NCBI GenBank assembly: GCA_964605185.1
Contig: CAZSBF010000033.1
Span: forward strand, 1 to 42,119
DNA length: 42,119 nucleotides
Direction: 5' to 3'
Source of the DNA: JACRIM01 sp964605185
GTDB lineage: Bacteria > Planctomycetota > Phycisphaerae > UBA1845 > UTPLA1
Part shown: positions 1-6,915 of the stretch, piece after piece
How positions within the stretch are numbered: position 1 is the stretch's first letter
Layout: each line of letters opens with the position of its first letter
Program-made: the position numbers and the translations under genes
The notes under the pieces: generated by a model
What the model was told of the DNA's origin: nothing
Databases searched by the model: none
What the model saw: the letters and a program-made list of their open reading frames with translations, nothing else

Positions 1-9
1 CAAACTTGA

Positions 10-207
10 CCGACGCGTGCTCCGCCACGATGCACACGCGTACCCCGCGACTTCCTGAACCTCGTCACGTGGTTCGTCGCCCTCGCCGAAAGCCCGGCAA
101 CAATGCGTTTCGACGGCCACCACCCGGGATTGCACACCCGCCTCGACACCCTGCTAAAACAACACCGCCCGCGCCTGCGGAAGACTGCGCGAAACGTGCT
201 GGCGTAA
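10..207 (+). pseudogene. Relic of a gene tail (repeat family, copy 1)
   Basis: An open frame without a usable start runs from just after a TGA at 7-9 to a TAA at 205-207. Its last 35 codons, from ATG 103, begin MRFDGHHPGLH and end in a basic stretch LRKTARNVLA. The same tail, with conservative changes, recurs at 990-1094 and faintly near 3030-3093. The family is not recognised. Because the frame is closed upstream and the similarity lies in the C-terminal part, this is read as the remnant of a gene end and not as a working gene. A very short real gene starting at 103 cannot be excluded. Confidence 0.4.
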
Positions 208-217
208 GTACTATTCG

Positions 218-272
218 TAGGGTGGGTTCTTCCTGAACCCACCGCCTTCGACGAACCACGACACATTCATAA
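218..272. repeat. Dispersed hairpin element, copy 1
   Basis: A perfect 9-bp inverted repeat (GGTGGGTTC at 221-229, GAACCCACC at 235-243) encloses a 5-nt loop. About 30 further bases of flank match the second copy at 2279-2335. Each copy lies shortly after a stop codon (207 here, 2260 there), so it could act as a transcript-end structure, although no T-run follows. Confidence 0.6.
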
Positions 273-308
273 AAAACCACCACCCCATCCCGCAGTTCAC
301 TTTTTGTT

Positions 309-392
309 GCCCCAAAAGGGGCACCGGACCGTAGCCACTGGCGCAACAAGCCAGTGGTATCGATGAGAAAAAGAGCTAAGCCCCGAAGGGGC
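309..392. repeat. Cluster of three perfect hairpins
   Basis: Three perfect inverted repeats follow one another within 85 bp: GCCCC/GGGGC with an AAAA loop at 309-322, CCACTGGC/GCCAGTGG with a 7-nt loop at 335-357, and GCCCC/GGGGC with a GAA loop at 380-392. The cluster lies about 105 bp past the stop of the minus-strand gene at 498-851. The composite looks like a dispersed intergenic repeat of the REP type. Only one copy is present here, so its copy number cannot be judged. Confidence 0.5.
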
Positions 393-497
393 GACGGAAT
401 CAGTGACATCCCAACACCATTAGTTTTGACTGAACTCACCGCTCATATATTATTCAAACGGACTTGCCTTCCGCATCTTCTGCCATTTTCGACTCGA

Positions 498-851
498 TTA
501 TCTTCGAATGAAGAACACGTACGCGTATGCTACTGGTATCGCGAGTGCAGCAATCATGCACGACCAGAAAACGATTTGAACGATGACTGTCCATTGTTTT
601 GCCTCCGGTGGCCGCCACTTAACCAGTTGACGGCAAGCAAAGCCTAAGCTCACATTCAATAGACAAAGCCGAATGCTATTCAGGATGCACTTGAAGCAAG
701 ACAAATCGTGTTGCGTTGGTTCACGCGTGTGCGCAAGTACCGGCTTAATAGCCAAGCATGTTCCCAAGACAACGATCCACATCGTCATCCAAATAGCGCT
801 GTTCCGTTTTCGACGGCCACTATTCTGATCAATACTACAACCAGTATTCAT
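498..851 (-). CDS. Small hypothetical membrane protein, 117 aa
   Basis: No family is recognised. The reading frame from ATG 851 (an in-frame TTG lies at 857) gives a Cys-rich protein with three hydrophobic stretches at roughly residues 19-40, 54-76 and 87-113 and a basic end (FFIRR), so an inner-membrane protein is likely. There is no clear Shine-Dalgarno sequence. A 110-bp block that also lies upstream of the minus-strand gene at 2389-2880 begins 30 bp upstream of this start, so the two genes share an upstream sequence although their proteins do not look alike. Support for coding is the hydrophobic pattern and the open frame alone, so a non-coding stretch remains possible. Confidence 0.45.
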   Translation of the reverse strand: MNTGCSIDQNSGRRKRNSAIWMTMWIVVLGTCLAIKPVLAHTREPTQHDLSCFKCILNSIRLCLLNVSLGFACRQLVKWRPPEAKQWTVIVQIVFWSCMIAALAIPVAYAYVFFIRR

Positions 852-880
852 AATCAATCGTCGGCTAATAGCTCATTCAC

Positions 881-1094
881 ACAGTCTTGTAGCCCAGGTT
901 GTCCTCAACCAATCAATTCAGACGAACCATGACTCGTTCGCAACTGAATGATACCTCGTTGTCTCCACGTTGCCTCCGATTTCGCGACCATGCGCTTCAA
1001 CGGCCACCACCCCGGCCTGCACAAACGACTCGACACCTTGATTAAGCAGCTCCGCCCGCGCCTACGGAAGACGGCGAGAGGAGTCGTAAACTAG
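881..1094. repeat. Dispersed 200-bp repeat with gene-tail relic (copy 2)
   Basis: Bases 881-990 align without gaps to 2901-3010, roughly three quarters identical by eye. Directly after it, plus-strand codons 990-1094 read MRFNGHHPGLHKRLDTLIKQ and so on, the same tail as copy 1 at 103-207, ending with TAG. Upstream of 990 the plus frame is broken by two stops (TGA), so it cannot be an intact gene on that strand. It may be a decayed duplicated gene end or a mobile intergenic repeat. Confidence 0.55.
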
Positions 1095-1151
1095 CTCTTC
1101 CGTAAGAAAAAAATGGCTGATGAATTTGCCATCGAGGCGCGACAAGCGGGG

Positions 1152-1157
1152 TATACT
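1152..1157 (+). promoter_or_regulatory. Candidate -10 box for the gene at 1184
   Basis: TATACT, one base from the TATAAT consensus, lies 27 bp before the ATG. A possible -35 (TTGCCA) stands about 20 bp upstream, which is longer than the usual 17 bp. The call is therefore weak. Confidence 0.3.
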
Positions 1158-1183
1158 CAAATAACATTCCGAGGGCCTTTCCC

Positions 1184-2260
1184 ATGTCGCTGCTTGCGAA
1201 CGCCGGCACGCCGCTTATGTGGATGACTGCCGGTCACCTGCTGATTGGAAACCTCATCATCGGCTCGTTCGAGGGGTGTTTCCTGGCCAAGTGCTTTGGA
1301 TTTCGACCTCGCCACTCGATCGTATGTATGATCATTGCCAACTACGTTTCTTTTGTGGCCGGCATGTCTCTCATCGAATTCGCCCGACAGGAGTACTTCG
1401 CAGCCATCTCAGACACGCCGCCCATTTTTCGAATACGAGGCGAGCAACTAACGCTGGCTGTGCTGACCTATTTCGCCACGATCGTGGTCGAGTGGCCGAT
1501 GGTGATGTTCGCTGCAAGGGGCAGCAAAGGCTCGCGATGGAAAAACGCAGCTGTTGCATCCCTGGCAACTCAGACCGTCTCCTATTTGTGTCTGGTGCCG
1601 GTCTACGCACTTTGCACCACAACCTCACTGATTACCGTGCCGCACCTTCAAGACGATCTCGCTTTCGTAAAGGCCCCCTCGCTTCGCGTCTATTTCATCG
1701 AACCGACGGATGGGACCGTTGTGCGGATGCGCATGTCGGGGAAAGACCGGGAAACGGTGGCCCGGCCGGCACTTATGAATCCGGTCGCCAGACTGTTTGT
1801 CAGTCAAGGCGCTTCACCGGGCAGACTGAAACTGCTTGCCGTTCCTGGAGAAAAAGGACAAAAACCCGCCGAGATCCTTACGGATGTTGCGGCTCGTGCT
1901 GCACCCATGCCGAACGAACGGTGTTCGGAGGAGCCGGATACATGGTCAAACTTCGGGCACTGGGGCTTGGACGCCCCGCCCGACTTGCGCGACGACCACG
2001 CCAGACAATTCACGTGCAAGACAGGATTCTGGGCAGCCGAGGGGCTTCAGATAAATGAGAGCGGAGTCGAACGATATCGCCTTGCACTGGAGAGCATCTT
2101 CGCATCGCCATTCGATTGGGCATTTCGCAACGCCGTGATTCTCCCGGGTGACCAGGTAATCGTACAGGTGCGTGACCAACTGCTCATACTCGACATGCCC
2201 ACGCGCAAGCTCGGATTCCTCGCAATGGGTCGCGGGCCGGTAGTCGTCGCGGAAGAATAA
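1184..2260 (+). CDS. Hypothetical membrane protein with C-terminal soluble domain, 358 aa
   Basis: No family is recognised. The N-terminal half has about four hydrophobic segments (near residues 10-40, 45-66, 88-112 and 122-148), so it is predicted to sit in the membrane. Residues from about 150 to 358 are soluble and mixed, ending with strand-like stretches (VIVQVRDQLLILDM) that resemble beta-propeller or sensor-like domains. The start is supported by GAGGG 10 bp upstream of ATG 1184. It is a single gene with repeats on both sides; the hairpin element begins 18 bp after its stop. Its function is unknown. Confidence 0.75.
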   Translation: MSLLANAGTPLMWMTAGHLLIGNLIIGSFEGCFLAKCFGFRPRHSIVCMIIANYVSFVAGMSLIEFARQEYFAAISDTPPIFRIRGEQLTLAVLTYFATIVVEWPMVMFAARGSKGSRWKNAAVASLATQTVSYLCLVPVYALCTTTSLITVPHLQDDLAFVKAPSLRVYFIEPTDGTVVRMRMSGKDRETVARPALMNPVARLFVSQGASPGRLKLLAVPGEKGQKPAEILTDVAARAAPMPNERCSEEPDTWSNFGHWGLDAPPDLRDDHARQFTCKTGFWAAEGLQINESGVERYRLALESIFASPFDWAFRNAVILPGDQVIVQVRDQLLILDMPTRKLGFLAMGRGPVVVAEE

Positions 2261-2278
2261 CCCCACGCTCGACGCAAG

Positions 2279-2335
2279 CAGGGTGGGGTCTTCCCGAACC
2301 CACCGCTTTCAACGAACTCAACACATTTCTGAAAA
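2279..2335. repeat. Dispersed hairpin element, copy 2
   Basis: GGTGGGGTC (2282-2290) and GAACCCACC (2296-2304) form the same stem as at 221-243 with one mismatch, and the following bases (CGCTTTCAACGAACTCAACA) track those of copy 1. It lies between the stop of the plus gene at 2260 and the stop of the minus gene at 2389, a place suited to ending transcripts from both sides. Confidence 0.6.
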
Positions 2336-2388
2336 GCGGTCGGCCCTGCCCGCTTAGTGTTGCCTCGACGCTTCATCAAACCATCTCC

Positions 2389-2880
2389 CTAATTCGCAAC
2401 CGGTTTGAAGGTAACGCGCTCCGGCGGCAAGGTGCTGTCAGGTGCAATGAAGCTGTGTCGATACCGAATCTTGTTGCCTTTCTTCGAAGTAAGCAGGTAG
2501 TCCAGCGTATGGGCTTTGCCCTGTTCAACGGTGAAGAGCACGAAGAACTCCGGAAGGCCCTTGACCTTCTGCTCGTCGACCAGGCTTGTGTGGGCAATGC
2601 GTGAACCAGGAATTAGATTTCCGGAATCGTCCCGCATCTCATAGTGTTCGGTGAGCCACTCTTCCCACAGCGTGTTGCCGTCTTTGTCCTCGCGCGGCGG
2701 GTTTCGAAACACGGCTCCGGTTTCCGCGGCGACGACCACCTGGACTTTCTTTTCGTGGGCGTTTCCCATCGCCGTGAGCAGCCAGATGCCCTCATCGGCC
2801 ATGGACTTCTTCATGACACCGCACCAGACGCCCGAGCCGACGAGAGCGATCAGAATTGCAAGAATGACGGCGCTTTTCAT
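2389..2880 (-). CDS. Small secreted or membrane-anchored hypothetical protein, 163 aa
   Basis: The start at 2880 is chosen because GGAGG stands 8 bp upstream of the ATG; a longer frame exists but lacks such a site. The protein opens with a hydrophobic segment (AVILAILIALVGSGVWCG, residues 4-21) that could be a signal anchor; the Cys at position 20 is not in a clear lipobox. The rest is a charged soluble domain of about 140 residues with no motif I can name. Upstream, at 2901-3010, lies the 110-bp block also found before the gene at 498-851. Its position outside the membrane is inferred and its function is unknown. Confidence 0.7.
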   Translation of the reverse strand: MKSAVILAILIALVGSGVWCGVMKKSMADEGIWLLTAMGNAHEKKVQVVVAAETGAVFRNPPREDKDGNTLWEEWLTEHYEMRDDSGNLIPGSRIAHTSLVDEQKVKGLPEFFVLFTVEQGKAHTLDYLLTSKKGNKIRYRHSFIAPDSTLPPERVTFKPVAN

Positions 2881-2900
2881 GATGATACCTCCGGACTTGC

Positions 2901-3093
2901 ACAGTCTTGTACGGCGGATTGTCCTCAACCCGCCAACTCAAGCGAACCAAGTCTCGTTCGCAACCGGATGATACCTCGCCCCCTCCACGTCGGCCCGCGT
3001 CGCGCGACCAATCCACACCGGCCCCCGAAGAAAAACCTGGATACTCTCGCCCAACCCACGCCCGGGCCGCGACTTACAAGCCCCGAAAAATAA
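2901..3093. repeat. Dispersed 200-bp repeat with gene-tail relic (copy 3)
   Basis: Bases 2901-3010 match 881-990 without gaps. The continuation (3011-3093, plus strand) still shows a worn version of the tail, LDTLAQPTPGPRL then TAA, against LDTLIKQLRPRL in copy 2. This copy lacks the internal stops of copy 2 but has lost the MRFNGHHPG motif. It lies just upstream of the gene starting at 2880 and may carry its promoter. Confidence 0.5.
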
Positions 3094-3636
3094 TCGCAAC
3101 TCCCCCTTGCCCCCGCAGACCCGCGCGCTATATTTGTTAGGTAATAGTTAGGAACCGCCCCAAGGGAGGCCTGCCATGATCCACCCATACAGCCATCGGC
3201 CGCGCAGCAGCCAACCTCCGTCACTTGGCCCCTCGGACCCTCAAACCCTCGGCCCCTTCTCATCTAAGCACGTCGGGAAACGCCAGCAGACGCCAGCGCT
3301 TTTTCATTTCCCACGCCAATTTGCCGCAATTAGAACCCCCGCGTCGCGCAGCGAATCATTCCTCCCCTTTGTGCCTCACTGCCTTTGTGCCTCGTCACCC
3401 CTATTCCCTCACCACCCGCTCCCCCACGTCGCGCAGCGACCCTTCCTCCCCTCTGTGCCTGTGTGCCTCAGTGCCTTTGTGCCTCGGCGCTAACCCTTTG
3501 TGCGTTTTTGCACGCGGTAAAACGGTTTTTTGCGCTTTTTTGTGGGGGGGAACTTTTTTTCAAACACCCCGGACGTGAGGAATGGCCACGAGTGAAAGAC
3601 GCAGTCCTTCACCAGTTCAATAGGCGTAAGCCGCCA
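3094..3636. other. Non-coding, pyrimidine-rich low-complexity region
   Basis: No convincing gene is seen. A unit starting CGTCGCGCAGCGA and continuing with CTTCC-type and TGTGCCT words occurs twice, at 3342-3394 and 3427-3486, with an 85-bp period. TGTGCCTC-like words are repeated within each unit, and T- and G-runs follow near 3525-3560. A frame from ATG 3176 has a good Shine-Dalgarno (AGGGAGG) but encodes only Pro/Ser/His-rich low-complexity sequence. It may be the leader of a lost gene. Confidence 0.5.
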
Positions 3637-3656
3637 CCGGAGAGGGAGGGATTCGA
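3637..3656 (-). other. tRNA-Ser 3'-end fragment (candidate attachment site remnant)
   Basis: On the minus strand, TTCGAATCCCTCCCTCTCCG matches the T-loop, 3' T-stem strand and 3' acceptor strand typical of bacterial tRNA-Ser, recalled from the general family pattern. The rest of the tRNA is absent: sequence on the 5' side does not form the T-stem partner or an anticodon arm, and CCA does not follow. Such 20-bp ends are left when an element integrates at a tRNA 3' end. It lies 436 bp upstream of a recombinase gene. Confidence 0.45.
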
Positions 3657-3739
3657 ATTCGCCTTTCTCTGAACCCCATGAGCGACAGCCACTTAAGATC
3701 GCAACCCCATTTCAAACAACAAGTTGCGATTATTCAACA

Positions 3740-3798
3740 GTATTCATCCGTTGTCACGGATTCTCACGAATACTCATGATTCCTGGCACACTGTGCCA
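3740..3798. promoter_or_regulatory. Dyad-rich block upstream of the recombinase
   Basis: ATCCGT/ACGGAT (3746-3751 and 3756-3761) is nested within GTATTC/GAATAC (3740-3745 and 3768-3773). A second, perfect palindrome TGGCACA-C-TGTGCCA follows at 3784-3798. Large serine recombinases often have their phage-side attachment site just upstream of their own gene, and such sites are imperfect inverted repeats. An operator for the recombinase gene is the other reading. Role inferred from position only. Confidence 0.4.
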
Positions 3799-4072
3799 AC
3801 GGTTTCGCGCTGCACCAAAGCCCATATCAGAGTCACCATACACTTCCGCTAAGTCTGGCTGGCGGTGCCGAGCCGCGACCCTGTTGTACCTCCTTTTCAT
3901 CGTATTGTCGGTGAGCATCGCAGGCACAACGGCGTATCTGATGCCCGGCCGCATTGCCCGCGAATTCACGGCCGACGGGTATCGGCAAAACGCTCTTTCA
4001 CGCGGAGCGTTGATAGGATCGGCTGCAATTGCAAGCCCGTTTCTCGGCAATGGGCGTCGGCGCCTGCGCATA

Positions 4073-6016
4073 ATGATTTATGCACGGTATTCGACCGACG
4101 AACAAAACCCGCGGAGCATCGACGACCAGATTATTAAGTGCCGTGACTTTCTAAAGAGTATCGAAATTCACGATTACGAGGAGATTCTGCTTGATGACCC
4201 TGGGATCTCCGGCCGGAAGAAAAGCCGTCCGGGGATCGATCACGTCAAATTGCTAATCGCAGCGAAAGACGTTGACCTGATCGTGGCGGAAGACCTTTCG
4301 CGATTGTATCGGAAGACATCGTTCACTACAGAGTTGCTCGGCTTGGCCATCGATGCAGGCGTGCGGGTCATGACCATCAACGATAGCATCGACACGGATG
4401 ATTCAAAATGGCGCATCCTCAGCCAGATCCAGGCCATTCATTCCGAACTGTACCTAACCGATGCCTCGCAGCGAATCCGGCGGTCGGTGGACGGCCGTTG
4501 GGCAGCCGGCCTCGCGGTGAACCCGCTGATCCCCGGATATCGTCGGATTGCCCGCAACCCGACGGCGGAGAACCCGAAACTGCGCGGCCCCTATCGCGAC
4601 GAGAAAAACGGATCTTGGACACCGGTCATCATCGAAGCATTTGAACGAGCCGCTCGTGGCGAAAGCCTCTGGCAGATTTGTCAGTTTTTTGACAGTTGCG
4701 GGTTTCCTTTGCCTCGCAAAGCCGAAAGTAATTCGTGGACGCCTATTCTTATGTGGCGATTCCTTCAGCAGCCCTTGCTGAAGGGAATTGAATGCCATCG
4801 ACGAACGATTACCAAGTCGCTCGAAGTCTCTGGTGAGTCAAAACAGGTTCGAGCCGAGGACAGTCAAGTCTTGGAACGCAAGATGCCGCACTTGGCCCAT
4901 GTTCCGGAATGGCTTTGGCAAAAGGCCAACGACGCGATCCAATCGCGCCGTCGTCACTCTCGTTACACACGGGGTGAAGATCATCCAACGACCGGGATTC
5001 CGCGAGACCGGTGGGGACCGCTTTCGACGCTCCTGCATTGCGGCGTCTGTGGCTCGCGGATGCACAAAGATGGGGCATATCGCTGTGCCGCCAGCAAAGC
5101 GCGATGGACCAGAGCGAAAAAAGATGGCCAGCGCTGCTCGAACCGATGTTCACCGCGAATCGACATCGTTCATGCAAAAATCAGCAAAGCAGTGGTCACC
5201 GCGCTGCTCAATTCCATCAGCGGGTTTGAGCCGATTCTTTCGCGCATCCAAGAGCTCGTGCGTGAGGGTGATGGAAGTGCGGAGAAGGAGATTCGCCGCC
5301 TTGAGCAGGAAGAGGCCGCACTCCGCCGTAAAATCGATAAATACCGCAAGATTGTGGATGAGGGGAGCGATCTGAGCACCGTGGTCGCGTGGCTGAAAGA
5401 CTCTGAGGAGGGCCTCAATCGTGTTCGCCTGGACATGAATCGCATTCGCGATCAGAAATCCCCCGACACCCCTCTTCCCCGTTTGCAGGACATTGAGGAG
5501 CGAGCACGTGAAATCGAATCGATGTTTCTTTCAGGTATGGGTCGCGACGCCGGGGCCTTGCTACGGCAGTTGGTGGATCGCATCGATGCGCGACCCTATC
5601 GGGCATTTGACTCGAATCGCATCGTGTTACGGGCGCACTTCTCGCTGAAATTGCTGAGTCTGCTTCCTGACCAGTGGCGGTCGCTCCTATCGGGGCAGCT
5701 GACGCCGGAGCGAGCCGGTGAACTGGGTTCAATGATGACTGTGCCGCTGATCGTCGATTTGTTCGAACAGCCGGTGTACATGCAGCATGCCGCAGAGACC
5801 CTTCGGCTTCAGCGCGACGGTCTGAAACTCTCGGAAATCATGGATCGACTCGGTGTTCGCCGAGACATAGTCAAGGCAGCCCTAAAAGCTGCACGAAAGA
5901 TGGAGGAGTTGGGAATGACCGATCCATATGCACTGTTTACGGAGCCAACACTTATGCCTGGCCGGTGGAAGCAAGACGACCTCGGGACATCAGGTTCGCA
6001 GGCGTGTGCTCCATGA
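4073..6016 (+). CDS. Large serine recombinase (site-specific integrase)
   Basis: The 647-residue product from ATG 4073 begins with the serine recombinase catalytic domain: YARYSTDEQ carries the nucleophile Ser7 and the Arg5 before it, and LIVAEDLSRLYRK holds the further conserved arginines. A 'recombinase' domain follows (IPGYRRI to LLKGIECHRR), then a Cys4-type zinc ribbon (LHCGVCGSRMHKDG, YRC, RCSNRC), a coiled coil rich in Glu/Arg and an extra C-terminal region ending in a helix-turn-helix-like stretch (LKLSEIMDRLGVRRDIVKAA). All key residues seen are present, so it may be active. The frame is open back to 3776, but that part contains palindromes and a chance hydrophobic stretch and has no ribosome site, so it is left out. 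The exact start is uncertain. It probably moves the decayed element around it. Confidence 0.88.
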   Translation: MIYARYSTDEQNPRSIDDQIIKCRDFLKSIEIHDYEEILLDDPGISGRKKSRPGIDHVKLLIAAKDVDLIVAEDLSRLYRKTSFTTELLGLAIDAGVRVMTINDSIDTDDSKWRILSQIQAIHSELYLTDASQRIRRSVDGRWAAGLAVNPLIPGYRRIARNPTAENPKLRGPYRDEKNGSWTPVIIEAFERAARGESLWQICQFFDSCGFPLPRKAESNSWTPILMWRFLQQPLLKGIECHRRTITKSLEVSGESKQVRAEDSQVLERKMPHLAHVPEWLWQKANDAIQSRRRHSRYTRGEDHPTTGIPRDRWGPLSTLLHCGVCGSRMHKDGAYRCAASKARWTRAKKDGQRCSNRCSPRIDIVHAKISKAVVTALLNSISGFEPILSRIQELVREGDGSAEKEIRRLEQEEAALRRKIDKYRKIVDEGSDLSTVVAWLKDSEEGLNRVRLDMNRIRDQKSPDTPLPRLQDIEERAREIESMFLSGMGRDAGALLRQLVDRIDARPYRAFDSNRIVLRAHFSLKLLSLLPDQWRSLLSGQLTPERAGELGSMMTVPLIVDLFEQPVYMQHAAETLRLQRDGLKLSEIMDRLGVRRDIVKAALKAARKMEELGMTDPYALFTEPTLMPGRWKQDDLGTSGSQACAP

Positions 6017-6096
6017 AAATGAATCGCCATTCGATTTCCGGCTGCCCGTATTCGAAGCATCGAAATATGAGTGGTGGTACTGGGTTAAACCCGTTA

Positions 6097-6130
6097 GCCC
6101 CAGGAGCGGTGCGCCCCGGGGCTTTTTTTT
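6097..6130 (+). terminator. Rho-independent terminator of the recombinase gene
   Basis: GCCCC (6097-6101) pairs with GGGGC (6118-6122), followed at once by eight T (6123-6130). It lies 80 bp after the recombinase stop and fits the end of that transcript. The loop is long (16 nt), and part of it (CCCC) could compete for the pairing. Confidence 0.65.
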
Positions 6131-6212
6131 AGCTATCGTAGTGTCGCAAGTCAACATTTATTTCCCATCCGGTACGCGAGGCTAGGCGGCCGGATAGGGT
6201 CGCATGACGCCG

Positions 6213-6401
6213 TCAAGACAACGGCCGTAGGGTTGGCTTCTCGGAGGTCGTCGGATTCACTTTAGCCAAACTGAAGGACCGCCGCGCCGGCCAATTCTGA
6301 AACGGCGAGATATTCCTGTGACGGATGTTATTCTCTTGGGCGAAATCAAGCGAGATGCGCTTGAGTGGAAAGGGGACAATGATGAGGCGGTTGTCAGTCA
6401 T
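6213..6401 (-). pseudogene. Truncated DUF1156-type DNA methylase (N-terminal fragment)
   Basis: From ATG 6401 the frame reads 62 codons to a stop. Residues 5-42 follow the N-terminal signature of DUF1156 adenine-specific DNA methylases: RLI-V-FPL, then IRH-IS, then W-ARR. This is known in the family as a start of the type RLIEVAFPL followed by IRHGH and WWARRP. Here the motif is WPARRS, and the homology ends about ten residues later, whereas full proteins have several hundred residues and a catalytic NPPY-type motif, absent here. The start overlaps the stop of the preceding fragment by ATGA. Full-length relatives occur in DNA-modification and phage-defence loci, so this is read as a relic of one. 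Confidence 0.6.
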
Positions 6402-6577
6402 TTCTTCTTTCCCTTTCTGTGCGTTAGTGCATGCACTTGTTTGGTCCAGCACTCGTCGGCCGCATCGCGCTTCTCACTCAACAGGCCCAACGCATTCTTG
6501 CTGAATCGTGTGTACCGGACGTGACCTTTCCCCATGTACAATTCGTCGCGTCCGTCGCGTTGAGCAAGCTGTCGCGG
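6398..6577 (-). pseudogene. C-terminal fragment of an unidentified gene upstream of the DUF1156 relic
   Basis: The minus frame is open from just after a TAA (6578-6580) and ends with TGA at 6398-6400, inside the ATGA that starts the methylase fragment. It reads about 59 residues, including ELYMGKGHVRYTRFSKNALG, and ends in a very basic run HRKGKKK that also supplies the AAAGAAGAA ribosome-site-like sequence for the next gene. An overlap of this kind is typical of genuine operons, so this looks like the last part of the gene that once preceded the methylase. The family is not recognised. Confidence 0.4.
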
Positions 6578-6638
6578 TTAGGGCCTGCGTAGTTGCAACT
6601 GTGGCCGACGGCCCGGCAGCCGACTGCACGCACTGCTT

Positions 6639-6866
6639 TCAGCTGCCAATGATCCACCTCACCATTTGACTGACATCCTGCCCATCTATTGTTCCATCGC
6701 AGTTGGCATCGGAGGCCTCGCGATGAGTCGGGTCCGTATCGATGCCAAGCAGGACGTCCACAAATCCCAAAACGTCATTCAGGTTGACCATCGTGTCGCC
6801 GTTCACATCACCCGAGTTTTGCAATAGGTTGTAGGTGAAGGGGCAGGTCGTCGCTATCCTGTCTAC
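6639..6866 (-). pseudogene. Dockerin-type C-terminal stub
   Basis: The minus frame, closed upstream by a TAG at 6867-6869, encodes a C-terminal tail with two EF-hand-like dockerin halves: GDVNGDTMVNLNDVLGF and, after a spacer, SDANCDGTIDGQDVSQM, ending RWIIGS. Such pairs close many secreted planctomycete proteins. The main body of the protein is missing and the only starts are a TTG at 6824 and an internal ATG, so this is read as the end of a truncated gene. It sits between the methylase relic and the intact dockerin protein at 6916-9108, so the break may be connected with the integrated element. Confidence 0.6.
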
Positions 6867-6915
6867 CTATTTGCGATCTGCGTATTGAGCCGTTCGTATC
6901 TGCTCAGTCTCTTGC

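Noticed and set aside
2644..3093. A 149-residue plus-strand frame
   Set aside because: Its first half is antisense to the gene at 2389-2880 and its second half is the dispersed repeat; only the repeat tail is reported.
3176..3493. Plus-strand frame with a good Shine-Dalgarno sequence
   Set aside because: The product is low-complexity Pro/Ser/His sequence made by DNA repeats; no domain or codon pattern supports it.
3776..4072. N-terminal extension of the recombinase with a hydrophobic segment
   Set aside because: It has no ribosome site, contains a perfect palindrome, and serine recombinases begin a few residues before the YARYS motif; it is probably an open frame by chance.
6017..6096. GGGTT-A-AACCC dyad after the recombinase as an attachment site
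   Set aside because: Too short, no second copy in the window, and it lies next to the terminator stem.
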